From Pseudomonas sp. (GTDB lineage Bacteria > Pseudomonadota > Gammaproteobacteria > Pseudomonadales > Pseudomonadaceae), in the NCBI RefSeq assembly GCF_030690725.1, contig NZ_JAUYGD010000053.1:171801-235800 (forward strand): a stretch of DNA of 64,000 nucleotides, given 5' to 3'. Shown in pieces: positions 44,989 to 53,929 of this stretch. How positions within the stretch are numbered: the stretch's first letter is position 1; the number at the start of each line of letters is the position of its first letter. The notes below the pieces were generated by a model. It worked only from the letters and a program-made list of their open reading frames with translations, searched no databases and was not told the DNA's origin. A program made the position numbers and the translations under genes.

Positions 44989-46374
44989 TTAGAAACTGCC
45001 AAACAGGGTGCCGAGCGTGATGACCACCACCAGCGCCACCATCGGGAAGGCCACGGTGTTAACGAAGATAAATTTGTACGACTCGCGGTGCGTCAGCTTG
45101 CAGATCGCCAGCAGCGAGATCACCGCGCCGTTGTGCGGCAGGGTGTCCATGCAGCCGGAGGCCATGGCGGCGACGCGGTGCAGCAGCTCAGGGCTGATGC
45201 CGGCGGCGTTGGCCAGGGTCAGGTACTGCTCGCCGAGGGTCTTCAGCGCAATCGACATACCGCCAGACGCTGAACCGGTGATGCCGGCGAGGATATTCAC
45301 CGCTACAGCTTCGGAGATCAGCGGGTTATCGGAGACGCCGAGCACCAGGTCGCGAATGATCACAAAACCGGCCAACGAGGCGATCACCGTGCCGTAACCC
45401 ACTTCGGCAGCGGTGTTGAGGATTGGCAGCATGGAGCCGAAGGCGCCGTCGTTGACGCTTTTCTTCAGATCCATCCAGCGCTTCCAGTGCATGGCGATCA
45501 ACAGCAGGATGGCCGCGCTCAGGGCGACGATGATCGACCAGATACCGATCAGCGATTTGGCGTCCTGCAGGCCGCCGAACTCCGGTTTGGCCAGGTAGCT
45601 GGTGTCGAGGCTCGGCAGAATCTGCTTGGCCATCAGGAAGTTCAGGCCTATCACCACAAAGATCGGCAGCAGTGCCAGCCAGAAACCAGGAATATTGCGG
45701 TTGTCTTCTGCCACTGGGTCGTCGCGGTGCTCGCCGTAGCCTTCACCGGCAGCCATCAACTTGCGCGATTGTGCGGTAAGCCACCAGCTACCGAGGCCGA
45801 ACATGATCAGCCCGGCAATCACACCCAGACCTGGCGCTGCAAAGGCGTCGGTGCCGAAGAAGGGATTGGGAATGGCGTTCTGGATTGCCGGCGTGCCGGG
45901 CAGTGCGGTCATGGTGAAGGTGAACGAGCCGAGGGCGATGGCCCCGGGGATCAGCCGCTTGGGAATGCCCGCTTCACGGAACAACGCCGCGCCAATCGGG
46001 TACACGGCAAAGGCCACGACAAACAGCGACACACCGCCGTAGGTGAGGATGCCGCACGCCAGCACGATGGCCAGAATTGCTCGCTCACTGCCGACCTTGG
46101 CAACGATGCCGTGGGCGATGGCGCGGGCTGAGCCCGAGTCGTCCATCAACTTGCCGAACAGCGCGCCGAGCAAGAACAGCGGGAAGAACTGGATCACGTA
46201 GCCGCCCATGGCCTTCATAAACACCTGGGTGTAGGTGGGCAGCAGCAGGCCGATATCGCCGGCGAACAGCAACGCCAGCAATGCGAGCAGCGGGGCGAGG
46301 ATCAGCACGTTGATGCCGCGGTAGGCGAGGTACATCAACAATGCGAGGGAAATCAGAATACCGAGGGTACCCAT
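44989..46374 (-). CDS. GntP-family permease (D-3-hydroxybutyrate/gluconate type)
   Basis: 461 residues, about twelve hydrophobic segments, beginning LGILISLALLMYLAYRGINVLILAPLLALLALL; GntP/ArsB-like features include YGGVSLFVVAFAVYPIGAALFREAGIPKRLIPGAIALGSFTFTMTALPGTPAIQNAIP. The last segment TLPHNGAVISLLAI is typical. By context it may import hydroxybutyrate, as the permease beside HbcR does in P. aeruginosa. A clear -24/-12 promoter lies 100 bp upstream. Confidence 0.85.
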   Translation of the reverse strand: MGTLGILISLALLMYLAYRGINVLILAPLLALLALLFAGDIGLLLPTYTQVFMKAMGGYVIQFFPLFLLGALFGKLMDDSGSARAIAHGIVAKVGSERAILAIVLACGILTYGGVSLFVVAFAVYPIGAALFREAGIPKRLIPGAIALGSFTFTMTALPGTPAIQNAIPNPFFGTDAFAAPGLGVIAGLIMFGLGSWWLTAQSRKLMAAGEGYGEHRDDPVAEDNRNIPGFWLALLPIFVVIGLNFLMAKQILPSLDTSYLAKPEFGGLQDAKSLIGIWSIIVALSAAILLLIAMHWKRWMDLKKSVNDGAFGSMLPILNTAAEVGYGTVIASLAGFVIIRDLVLGVSDNPLISEAVAVNILAGITGSASGGMSIALKTLGEQYLTLANAAGISPELLHRVAAMASGCMDTLPHNGAVISLLAICKLTHRESYKFIFVNTVAFPMVALVVVITLGTLFGSF

Positions 46375-46474
46375 GGCTGGTTCCTTTTGTTGTTGTTTTA
46401 AGCACCGCTCTGTGGCGACGCTGATGAGCTTGCTCGTGAAGTCAGGCAGCGAGGCAAAGCGTTGAGCAGACTAG

Positions 46475-46490
46475 AGCGAAAGCTGTGCCA
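46475..46490 (-). promoter_or_regulatory. Sigma-54 (-24/-12) promoter
   Basis: On the minus strand TGGCACAGCTTTCGCT: GG and GC dinucleotides are spaced by exactly 10 bases, against consensus TGGCACG-N4-TTGCW. It lies about 100 bp before the permease start and next to a gene for a sigma-54 activator. Confidence 0.8.
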
Positions 46491-46669
46491 GACAGGGCTA
46501 CGACTTTGGTCTAGGTGGGTGAAAGGCTTGTGGTTGATGGGTTGCGTGGGGTTTCAGGCGATTTGGTGGGGTTGCCGGGGGAGGAGGGCGTGTCTGTTTT
46601 TTTGGAATAAGTCCATAAATTTGGATGGCTAGATGGGGTGTAAATCCAGAAATCTGGATTTTCGCCTTT

Positions 46670-46732
46670 GTAGGAGCGGGCCATGCCCGCGAATCGGGGT
46701 AACAAAGCATCGCGGGCATGGCCCGCTCCTAC
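46670..46732. repeat. REP-type palindromic repeat
   Basis: GTAGGAGCGGGCCATGCCCG and its inverse around a short loop. Confidence 0.85.
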
Positions 46733-46735
46733 AGA

Positions 46736-46821
46736 TAGCTACGTTCGTGGGAGGGGCTTTAGCCGCGACAACAGCGGTTAAAAGCTCGCCGCTAAAGCGG
46801 AATGCCGCCCAGCGCCTCCCA
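46736..46821. repeat. Left copy of an inverted repeat flanking the sigma-54 activator gene
   Basis: Includes the GTGGGAGGGGCTTTAGCCGC palindromic arm and its partner CGCCTCCCAC. The first 33 bases (46736-46768) recur exactly, inverted, at 48628-48660, and similarity continues beyond. Confidence 0.85.
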
Positions 46822-46849
46822 CAGCACACGCACGGCTGGCTTTGCTTGT

Positions 46850-46930
46850 GTAGGAGCGGGGGGGACGCCTAGTTCCTTGCCCGCGATCTCTTGCTGACTC
46901 AAAAACATCGCGGGCATGGCCCGCTCCTAC
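46850..46930. repeat. REP-type palindromic repeat, inverted asymmetric variant
   Basis: Left arm holds GGGGGGACGCCTAGTTCCTT, right arm CGGGCATGGCCCGCTCCTAC. It is the inverted form of the variant at 597, 11858 and 43168. Confidence 0.8.
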
Positions 46931-46973
46931 AGGAAACTGCGTGCGTACATTCGGGCTGCGAGTTGCGCCAGGC

Positions 46974-48434
46974 TCAATCGTGCTTACCCAGCCCATGCAG
47001 CGCGAGCTTGGCATACAGCCCGGCGCGGGAAATGCCCAGGCGTTCCGCCGCCTGTTGGCGGTTGCCGGCCGTGGCTTGCAGGGCTTCGACCAGGGCCTGG
47101 CGTTCGGCCTGCGCCAGTTGCTCTGCCAGGGTTTGCGCCCCTGTGGCAGCTGGCTGCAGCGCAATGCTGTGTGCTGCGGGCGTTACCGGATCAACCAACA
47201 ACGCCCGCACAGTCTGCGCATCCAGACGCCCGTCGACATCCAATTGCGCGCGTTCCAGCAGGTTGCGCAGCTCGCGCACATTACCGCGCCAGGGCTGCGC
47301 GCTGAGCAGGGCGAGGGCGTCGTCGCTGACTTCCAGCGGGGCCTGGGTGGAGCGATTGGCGATATCGTCGAGCAGATGCTCCAGCAGCGCTGGAATATCT
47401 TCGCGACGCTCGCGCAGTGGCGGCACGCGCAGGGCCAGCACGTTAAGGCGGTAGTAGAGGTCGTCGCGGAACTGCCCGGCGGCGACCTTGGCTTCCAGGT
47501 CGATATGCGTGGCGGCGATCACTCGCACATTCAGCGGTTTGACCTGATTGGAGCCCAGCGGCTCGACCTCCTGCTCCTGCAAGACGCGCAGCAGTTTGGC
47601 CTGTAGCGGCAGCGGCAGGTCGCCGATTTCATCGAGGAATAGCGTGCCGCCGTTAGCCACCTCGAACTTGCCGATGCGTGCCTTGCGATCCGCACCGGTA
47701 AAGGCGCCGGGCGCGGTGCCGAACAGCTCGGCCTCGACCAGGGTTTCCGGAATGGCCGCCACGTTGACCGCGACAAACGGGCCGTTGGCCCGTGGCGACA
47801 GGTTGTGGATGCCCTGGGCCAGCAGCTCCTTGCCGGTGCCGGTTTCGCCGCGCAACAGCACCGTGGCGTCCAGTTGCGCGGCGCGGCGGGCCTGGCGTTT
47901 GACTTCGCTGGCTGCGCTGCTGGCGCCGATAAACCCAGCAATGGTGTAACGCGCACGGCGCGCCTTGGCCAATTCGTGCTGGGTGGCGACCAGCTGGCTC
48001 TGCAGGGTGTTGAACTTGGCCATCAGCGGCTTGAGGTGGCGGGCGCGGTCGAACAGTACAAAGCCCAGCGCGCCGACCAGGGTGCCGTCCTCATCGCGCA
48101 ACGGAATACGGGTGACCACGAAATGCTCGCTGCCGAAGGCCATCAGGTCGAGCATGCTTGGCTGGCCACTTTCCACCACTTCGCGCAGGCGGCTGGCCGG
48201 CAGCACTTCTTCGATCTCCTTGCCGAGCACACTGCGTGGGTCGCTGATGCCGACCTTCTCGGCGTACTTGTCGTTGATCCAGACGATGCGCGCCTGGCGG
48301 TTGACCGCGATGGTGCCCTCGCATTGCGCGTTCAAATGGTCGAACAGCAATGGCATGGCCACGGCGCGGAAACGCTCGGGCGAAACGCCGATGATCAGGC
48401 CGTGTTGGTCGAGGTCGTCGCGGGCAATGGCCAT
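46974..48434 (-). CDS. Sigma-54-dependent transcriptional activator (HbcR-like)
   Basis: 486 residues. A PAS domain (about 30-135, [31 protein letters not shown]) precedes the AAA+ domain with Walker [14 protein letters not shown], the sigma-54-contact GAFTGAD loop and [15 protein letters not shown] (Walker B). The end is a Fis-type helix-turn-helix [20 protein letters not shown]. All activator motifs are intact. Likely target is the -24/-12 promoter at 46475, before the permease/CoA-transferase genes. P. aeruginosa HbcR, in a similar setting, activates hydroxybutyrate use; the ligand here is inferred. Confidence 0.88.
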   Translation of the reverse strand: MAIARDDLDQHGLIIGVSPERFRAVAMPLLFDHLNAQCEGTIAVNRQARIVWINDKYAEKVGISDPRSVLGKEIEEVLPASRLREVVESGQPSMLDLMAFGSEHFVVTRIPLRDEDGTLVGALGFVLFDRARHLKPLMAKFNTLQSQLVATQHELAKARRARYTIAGFIGASSAASEVKRQARRAAQLDATVLLRGETGTGKELLAQGIHNLSPRANGPFVAVNVAAIPETLVEAELFGTAPGAFTGADRKARIGKFEVANGGTLFLDEIGDLPLPLQAKLLRVLQEQEVEPLGSNQVKPLNVRVIAATHIDLEAKVAAGQFRDDLYYRLNVLALRVPPLRERREDIPALLEHLLDDIANRSTQAPLEVSDDALALLSAQPWRGNVRELRNLLERAQLDVDGRLDAQTVRALLVDPVTPAAHSIALQPAATGAQTLAEQLAQAERQALVEALQATAGNRQQAAERLGISRAGLYAKLALHGLGKHD

Positions 48435-48587
48435 GGGCGCAGTACATCCAGAATCAGGTGCGGCCGATTATGGGTGGCGCTGCGCGCAGGGGGCAACCGG
48501 CGGGCGCTATGCACGCAGCCGGCATACGGTTGATAAAAGCATCGCGGGCATGGCCCGCCACAACAGCTAAGCCCGTCGCGCACAGTC

Positions 48588-48660
48588 TGTGGGAGGCGCT
48601 TTAGCGGCGAGCTTGTAACCTCTGTTATCGCGGCTAAAGCCCCTCCCACGAACGTAGCTA
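48588..48660. repeat. Right copy of the inverted repeat flanking the sigma-54 activator gene
   Basis: Bases 48628-48660 are the exact reverse complement of 46736-46768 (33 nt). The neighbouring stretch to 48588 matches with a few differences. A REP half (AGGAGCGGGCCATGCCCGCG, from 48667) follows. Confidence 0.85.
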
Positions 48661-48696
48661 CCTTTTAGGAGCGGGCCATGCCCGCGATAAACCCAG

Positions 48697-49938
48697 TTAC
48701 TGCGCCTGCAACAAGTAATGCCGCTTCTTGCCCAGGCTTAGCCGTCGGCCCAGTTGCCAGGCCTGCAGCGGCTGGTCCGGGTTGCTCTGCCGTTCGCCAT
48801 CCAGCAGCAAGCCGCCACCGCTCGCCAGGCGGCGTACTGCGCTGCGTGAGGGCTGCAAGTTATGGCGCAGCAGCAGATCAGTCAGGCTTAGGCCGCCAGC
48901 CAGGTCATCAGTGCTGACGCTTAGCTGCGGCAACTCAGCATCCGTTTCCTGCGCGCTAAACAGCGCCAGGGCGGTGGCTGCGGCGTCGTGCGCGGCCTGT
49001 TCACCGTGGGCCAGGGCGGTGGCGGCGTTGGCCAGGATGATCTTCGCCTGGTTTAGCTCGGCACCTGCGAGGGCGCTCAAACGCGCCACCTCATCCAGCG
49101 GCAGTTCGCTGAACAGGGCGAGAAAGCGCCCCACATCGGCGTCGTCGCAATTGCGCCAGAACTGCCAGAAGTCGTACGGCGATAGCTTGTCGCCATTCAG
49201 CCACACCGCACCGCTGGCGGACTTGCCCATCTTGCGCCCGTCGCGGGTGGTCAGCAGCGGCATGGTCAGGCCGAACAGCGGCTGGCAACCTTGGCGCCGG
49301 CCCAGCTCCACGCCATTGATGATATTGGCCCACTGGTCGGCGCCGCCCAGTTGCAGGGTGCAATTGTGTCGGCGCGCCAGCTCGGTGAAGTCATGGGCCT
49401 GCAGCAGGGTGTAGCCGAATTCCTGAAAACTCAGCGAATGCTCACGCTCCAGGCGGTTACGCACCGCATCGAAGGTCAGCAGGCGGTTGATGGAGAAGTG
49501 CCGGCCGACCTGATCGAGAAACTGCAGGTAGCCGATGCCGTCCAGCCAGTCGGCGTTATCCACCACCAGGCCGTCGCTGGGGCCATCACCCAGTTGGATG
49601 TAGCGGGCAAAGCAGCCGGTAATCCCGGCGATGTTGTGCTGGATCTGCGCTTCCGTCAGCAGCGGCCGGCTACTGTCGCGAAAGCTCGGGTCGCCAATGC
49701 GCGTGGTGGCGCCGCCGATCAGCAGGATTGGCTTATGCCCCGCGCGTTGCAGGTGGCGCATCAGCATCAGCGCCTGCAAATGGCCAACGTGCAGGCTGTC
49801 CGCCGTGGCATCGAAACCGAGGTAAAAGGTGATCGGGCCCTGGCTGAGCGCCAGGCGCAGGCCATCGAGGTCGGTGCTCTGGTGGATAAAACCACGGGCA
49901 TCAAGCTGGTCGAGCAGATCAAGGGTGTTACGGGGCAT
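48697..49938 (-). CDS. tyrS: Tyrosyl-tRNA synthetase
   Basis: 413 residues, class I synthetase: HIGH-type motif [11 protein letters not shown], the tyrosine-binding region [16 protein letters not shown] and [15 protein letters not shown]-type motif [13 protein letters not shown], and a C-terminal S4 RNA-binding domain ([31 protein letters not shown]). This is the TyrS (not TyrZ) type by its KMGKS loop. No T-box or other leader was seen in the 280 bases upstream. Confidence 0.95.
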   Translation of the reverse strand: MPRNTLDLLDQLDARGFIHQSTDLDGLRLALSQGPITFYLGFDATADSLHVGHLQALMLMRHLQRAGHKPILLIGGATTRIGDPSFRDSSRPLLTEAQIQHNIAGITGCFARYIQLGDGPSDGLVVDNADWLDGIGYLQFLDQVGRHFSINRLLTFDAVRNRLEREHSLSFQEFGYTLLQAHDFTELARRHNCTLQLGGADQWANIINGVELGRRQGCQPLFGLTMPLLTTRDGRKMGKSASGAVWLNGDKLSPYDFWQFWRNCDDADVGRFLALFSELPLDEVARLSALAGAELNQAKIILANAATALAHGEQAAHDAAATALALFSAQETDAELPQLSVSTDDLAGGLSLTDLLLRHNLQPSRSAVRRLASGGGLLLDGERQSNPDQPLQAWQLGRRLSLGKKRHYLLQAQ

Positions 49939-50218
49939 AAGTGTCTCCTGGTTAAGGCAAAGGCCTGAGGAGACTGGAGTGAGGGAGTGCTATCCGGGCC
50001 GCCTCAGGCGGATCGGACATGCAACAACGCATCTACCGCCTGGTGAGAGGGGGCAGGGCGTAATAGAACGCGGAAATTGGGCAGATGTGCTTGTGCATGG
50101 GGCAGCACTTTAAGGGCTGTGGCGGGCAAGTCAACCGCCCGTGGTCGGCGGCTTGCGCGCAGCCTGGCTGGTCAAGGCCCTGGCAGTTGAGGCACAGTGA
50201 GCCATCAAACCGCCATCT

Positions 50219-51319
50219 ATGCAGCGCCGGGCCATGTTTTTTCGACCGCGAACCAAACCGGGCAATGACAACAGTGCTGCCGTCGACGACCTGCAGGATG
50301 TCGGCCAGCGCTCGTTGATCCGCATGATCTTTGCCACCACCGGGCTGACCCTCGGGGTGTTCTGCGTGCTGCAATTTATGGCCGGCAACTACCTGTTTGC
50401 CAGCTTTGAACTGCTGGCCACCGGCGTGCTGCTGTGGGGCGCCTGGCGCATCGTCAAGGTGCGCAACTTGCTGCCGTGGATCTACCTCTACCTGCTGCCG
50501 ACCTTCAGCTTTCTGCTGTACATCATCGTTATTCCCAATGCCTCGAAAACCGCCTTCGTCTGGGTCTACAGCATCCCCGTGCTGTCCTACCTGCTGCTGG
50601 GGCGCAAGCGCGGCAGCCTACTGTCGCTGCCCTTTGTGATCGGCGCCTGCCTGCTGTACCTGTACACCTACCCGATCCAGCTGGATGCGCAAAGCCTGAT
50701 CGATCTGGGTAACGCGGTGTTCTGCGGGGTGATGATCATCATCTTCGTGCACCTCTACGAAACCCGCCGCGCCACCGCTCATCAGCAGTTGCAGCACATG
50801 GCGCGCACCGACGCGCTGACCGGCGTGGCCAGCCGTGGCAGCTTCCAGCAGAGCCTGGAACAGAGCATCCGCGAGGCGCAGCGCAGCCAGGCCAAGCTGG
50901 TGCTGGTGGTGCTGGATATCGACTATTTCAAGGCGGTAAATGACCAGTACGGCCACGATGCCGGCGACCAGGCCCTGCGCTATATCTGCAACAGCCTTAG
51001 CCAGCGCCTGCGCGCCACCGACACCCTCGGCCGCCTGGGTGGCGAAGAGTTCGGCCTGCTGCTGCGCAACACCGATGGCCAGGGCGCCGAACCGCTGGTG
51101 GAAAGCCTGCGCGCGCAGCTGTGCAGCCAGCCGATGCGTTACGGTGATGAGGAGATTGCCCTGTCGGCCACCTTCGGCCTGGCCGAATGGCCCGTCGACG
51201 GCAGCACCGCCGAACAGCTGTACCGCTGTGCCGATCAGCGCCTGTATCGCGGCAAGGAGCTGGGCCGCAATCGCCTGGTGGGGCGCGGCAGTTCGCAGGA
51301 TCAACAGCGCGGCGAATAA
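50219..51319 (+). CDS. Membrane-associated diguanylate cyclase (GGDEF)
   Basis: 366 residues from 50219; ATG at 50234 is an equally good start as neither has a strong ribosome site. About five to six membrane segments (about 40-175), then the GGDEF domain with RTDALTGVASRGSFQQSL, DIDYFKAVNDQYGHDAGDQAL and the active-site RLGGEEFGLLL. Predicted c-di-GMP synthesis. The following EAL-domain gene is on the same strand, 140 bp further on, so opposite activities may be made together. Confidence 0.85.
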   Translation: MQRRAMFFRPRTKPGNDNSAAVDDLQDVGQRSLIRMIFATTGLTLGVFCVLQFMAGNYLFASFELLATGVLLWGAWRIVKVRNLLPWIYLYLLPTFSFLLYIIVIPNASKTAFVWVYSIPVLSYLLLGRKRGSLLSLPFVIGACLLYLYTYPIQLDAQSLIDLGNAVFCGVMIIIFVHLYETRRATAHQQLQHMARTDALTGVASRGSFQQSLEQSIREAQRSQAKLVLVVLDIDYFKAVNDQYGHDAGDQALRYICNSLSQRLRATDTLGRLGGEEFGLLLRNTDGQGAEPLVESLRAQLCSQPMRYGDEEIALSATFGLAEWPVDGSTAEQLYRCADQRLYRGKELGRNRLVGRGSSQDQQRGE

Positions 51320-51460
51320 GCCCGGCCAACGCCGCGCGCAATCGCGCAGAACGCCCCTGTTGCGCCGTCTACACTCAACTCGGCTTATCGATAAACCGCT
51401 GCGTTGGCATGCCCCCGGGCGACCTCCTTGGCGCTGCAATTGGTCACTCAGGGACTTTTC

Positions 51461-52822
51461 ATGACCGTCCTTTCCGCCTTTCTCAAGCAGGTCATCAAGC
51501 TCTGGCATTCGCCCGATCTGGCGCTGATCGGGCAGCGCCGCGAACGGCGCATGCGCATGCTCGCCAGCCTGGTATTGCTGCTGGTCGGCAGCCTCTGGGG
51601 CATCTTCTTCAGCCTGCGCGGCGAGTGGGGCATCGTGATGATGGACCTGCTGATGATCCTCTGCGGCCTGGGCGTATTTATCCTCACCCTGCGCAACCGC
51701 GTGCGCCTGGCCAATCTGCTGCTGTTCGGCGTGATCATCCTGGTGATCGTCGGCACCACCTTGTTGATGGACCCGCACACCGCCGCCGCGCCGCGCGCGA
51801 CCCACCTGTATCTGCTGCCGATTGCCGTGGCGGCGCTGATGGCCTTTCGCGATGAACGCCTGTGGCTGCGCTACGGCGTTGCACTGTTCTGCCTCGGTTT
51901 GTTTACCGTGCTGGCCTCCTCATCCTGGAGCCCAACCAGCGCCTACCACCTGCCGGATGACGTGCGCATGGCCGGCTCCTGGGTGCAGAGCGTGGCGGCC
52001 ATGCTGATGCTGTTTGCCCTGCTGCATATTCTGCAAAGCGACGCCGCCGAACGCTCGATGCTCGACCGCGACCTGCATGCCGCGCTGCGTGAGCAACAGT
52101 TTGTGTTGCACTACCAGGCGCAACTGAACAGCAGCGGCACAGTCACCGGCGCCGAAGTGCTGATCCGCTGGCAACACCCGCAACGCGGGCTGGTGCCGCC
52201 CGCCGAGTTTATCGGCCATGCCGAGAAAACCGGGCTGATTATCCCGATTGGCCAATGGGTGCTGGAGCAGGCTTTTACCCAACTGCGCGCCTGGAAGGAC
52301 GACCCGCTGTACCGCGACATCAGCCTGGCGGTGAATATCAGCCAGAAGCAGTTTCGCCAGGCCAGCTTCGTCACCGATATGCTTGGGCTGATCGAAACCT
52401 ACGGCATCGACGCACGCCGGCTCGAACTGGAACTGACCGAAACCCTGATCGTCCACGACATCGACGACCTGATGCGCAAAATGGCCGTACTGGTCGAGCG
52501 CGGCGTGCGCTTCTCCCTGGATGACTTTGGCACCGGCTTCTCCTCCCTCAGCCACCTCAAACGCCTGCCCCTCAACACCCTGAAAATCGACCGCTCCTTT
52601 GTCAGCGACCTGCTTACCGATGCCAACAGCCAAGCCATCGTGCGCACCGTAATCGCCCTGGCGCAAAGCATGGGCATGACCGTGATAGCCGAAGGCGTGG
52701 AAACCCATGCGCAACAGCAGTTTTTGCTCGATAACGGTTGTGTGCAGTTTCAGGGTTACCTGTTTAGCAAACCGCTGCCGCTGCAGGCGTTTACTGCGTT
52801 TGTGGAAAGGCAGAATGGGTGA
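51461..52822 (+). CDS. Membrane-associated c-di-GMP phosphodiesterase (EAL)
   Basis: 453 residues from the ATG at 51461. About five membrane segments in the first 190 residues, then an EAL domain: [27 protein letters not shown] (EAL as EVL, glutamate kept), [36 protein letters not shown] (DDFGTG) and AEGVETHAQ. Catalytic residues are present, so c-di-GMP hydrolysis is likely. Paired with the GGDEF gene upstream; no other domain. Confidence 0.88.
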   Translation: MTVLSAFLKQVIKLWHSPDLALIGQRRERRMRMLASLVLLLVGSLWGIFFSLRGEWGIVMMDLLMILCGLGVFILTLRNRVRLANLLLFGVIILVIVGTTLLMDPHTAAAPRATHLYLLPIAVAALMAFRDERLWLRYGVALFCLGLFTVLASSSWSPTSAYHLPDDVRMAGSWVQSVAAMLMLFALLHILQSDAAERSMLDRDLHAALREQQFVLHYQAQLNSSGTVTGAEVLIRWQHPQRGLVPPAEFIGHAEKTGLIIPIGQWVLEQAFTQLRAWKDDPLYRDISLAVNISQKQFRQASFVTDMLGLIETYGIDARRLELELTETLIVHDIDDLMRKMAVLVERGVRFSLDDFGTGFSSLSHLKRLPLNTLKIDRSFVSDLLTDANSQAIVRTVIALAQSMGMTVIAEGVETHAQQQFLLDNGCVQFQGYLFSKPLPLQAFTAFVERQNG

Positions 52823-53140
52823 GGGCGAGAAATGGAAAAGCTGCGTAATGCGCTAAGCCGCTTCACTTAAGCAGCGGGTGGCCGCGATCATCCCCTCGCC
52901 CCTCCGGGGAGAGGGTTAGGGAGAGGGGAAAATCTCCAAATTGGCGGTGTTTTAAGCCTATCCCCCCAATTAGTAGGGTGGGTTAGCCGCATATGGCGAT
53001 TGCCAGGCATCAGCCCACTCGGCATGCGGCGTAACCCACCATCGGCGCAACGCTCTCTAAGAGCTGGTGGGTTACGCGCCGCACCAGTGTCTCAGGTGGC
53101 TTTTCGGGCGGTGTTGGCGACGCTAACCCACCCTACTCAG
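52823..53140. repeat. Gene-free stretch with nested palindromic repeats
   Basis: No gene. AGTAGGGTGGGTTAGC at 52972-52987 pairs with GCTAACCCACCCTACT at 53122-53137, and inner arms (GCGTAACCCACC near 53030, GGTGGGTTACGCG near 53064) form a second stem. A further repeat of CCCCTCGCCCCTCC/GGGAGAGGGTTAGGGAGAGG type lies near 52893-52930. It marks the left edge of the accessory region. Confidence 0.7.
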
Positions 53141-53911
53141 CTAACGGTCTATATCCAGTCTTTTTCTAATTGAATCCCAGTCTGACGAGAGTGCTGGATT
53201 CACCTTCTTGAAGGCCCTAGAGGATAGCTGTATTGAAGCGCTAGTCTTGGAAGTTTCATAAAACACTAGGTACTCCATTATTGCGCACTCAAATTTAGTG
53301 CCGGCTACCTTATTAAGAAATAACTTATAAGTCTGCTCGTAAGTTCTTTCACATCTTGAGTGTAGCCATGCTAGCCTGATAAATTTTGCCATAACTTGCT
53401 CTGCAAATAGGACTTGGGAAGCAACAAGAACTATGCTGTAGTCCACATCCCTGCTGAACGCTATGCTAAGCCAAATCGCTAAATAAATTACATACCTAAT
53501 CGTCATGCCCTTAAGCATTTTTGAGGTGATTTCTTTGCTGAATAAGCTGTTTTCAAGTAGTTGCGCGCCAATCCTTCTAGCTCGAGTTCCTGCATTGTTG
53601 TTGTAGTATGCGTCCGATGTATTGCATGTTAAGTCAAATCCATAAGCGTGACTTAAAAAATCTTTTATTCTCTCATCCTCAGCGCGCGGGAAATAATATA
53701 GTTTTACCACTAGCCCGCTAATGAAGACCGCAGTGACGGCTATCGCAAAAGCAGTATTGATGGCGACATATGATGCGGGGTAATTGGCCTTGTCTACATA
53801 AAGAGACAATATGGAAAGTATGGCGCCGAAAAAAAATGCCAGATCTGAAAATAAGCTGGCTCGGGCAAGTGGAATGTAAAATTTAATATTTACAGGGTCG
53901 GATTTTGACAT
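53141..53911 (-). CDS. S-4TM membrane effector (CBASS)
   Basis: 256 residues with four predicted membrane helices at about 20-39, 48-73, 136-152 and 157-175, an arrangement and size matching the SMODS-associated 4TM (S-4TM) family. A cytoplasmic segment between helices 2 and 3 has NAGTRARRIGAQLLENSLFSKEIT. AGAGGAAGAC precedes the ATG. It begins 18 nt after the CD-NTase stop. Expected role: once the nucleotide signal is made on phage infection, it disrupts the inner membrane (abortive infection). Assignment is from topology plus the neighbour; no homologue search could be run. Confidence 0.75.
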   Translation of the reverse strand: MSKSDPVNIKFYIPLARASLFSDLAFFFGAILSILSLYVDKANYPASYVAINTAFAIAVTAVFISGLVVKLYYFPRAEDERIKDFLSHAYGFDLTCNTSDAYYNNNAGTRARRIGAQLLENSLFSKEITSKMLKGMTIRYVIYLAIWLSIAFSRDVDYSIVLVASQVLFAEQVMAKFIRLAWLHSRCERTYEQTYKLFLNKVAGTKFECAIMEYLVFYETSKTSASIQLSSRAFKKVNPALSSDWDSIRKRLDIDR

Positions 53912-53929
53912 GTCTTCCTCTGGGGCTTG

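Noticed and set aside
46616..46940. Possible CRISPR-like array of repeats
   Set aside because: The repeats are palindromic REP units with variable spacing and differing orientation, with no equal-length spacers and no cas genes.
49939..50218. Possible T-box or leader before tyrS
   Set aside because: No T-box or specifier hairpin seen, and T-boxes are not expected in Pseudomonas.
52823..53140. Search for a direct repeat of the tRNA-Ile 3' end (attachment site)
   Set aside because: No copy of the tRNA 3' segment was seen in the expected left-edge region; the repeats there are palindromic intergenic elements instead, so an integration site is not claimed.
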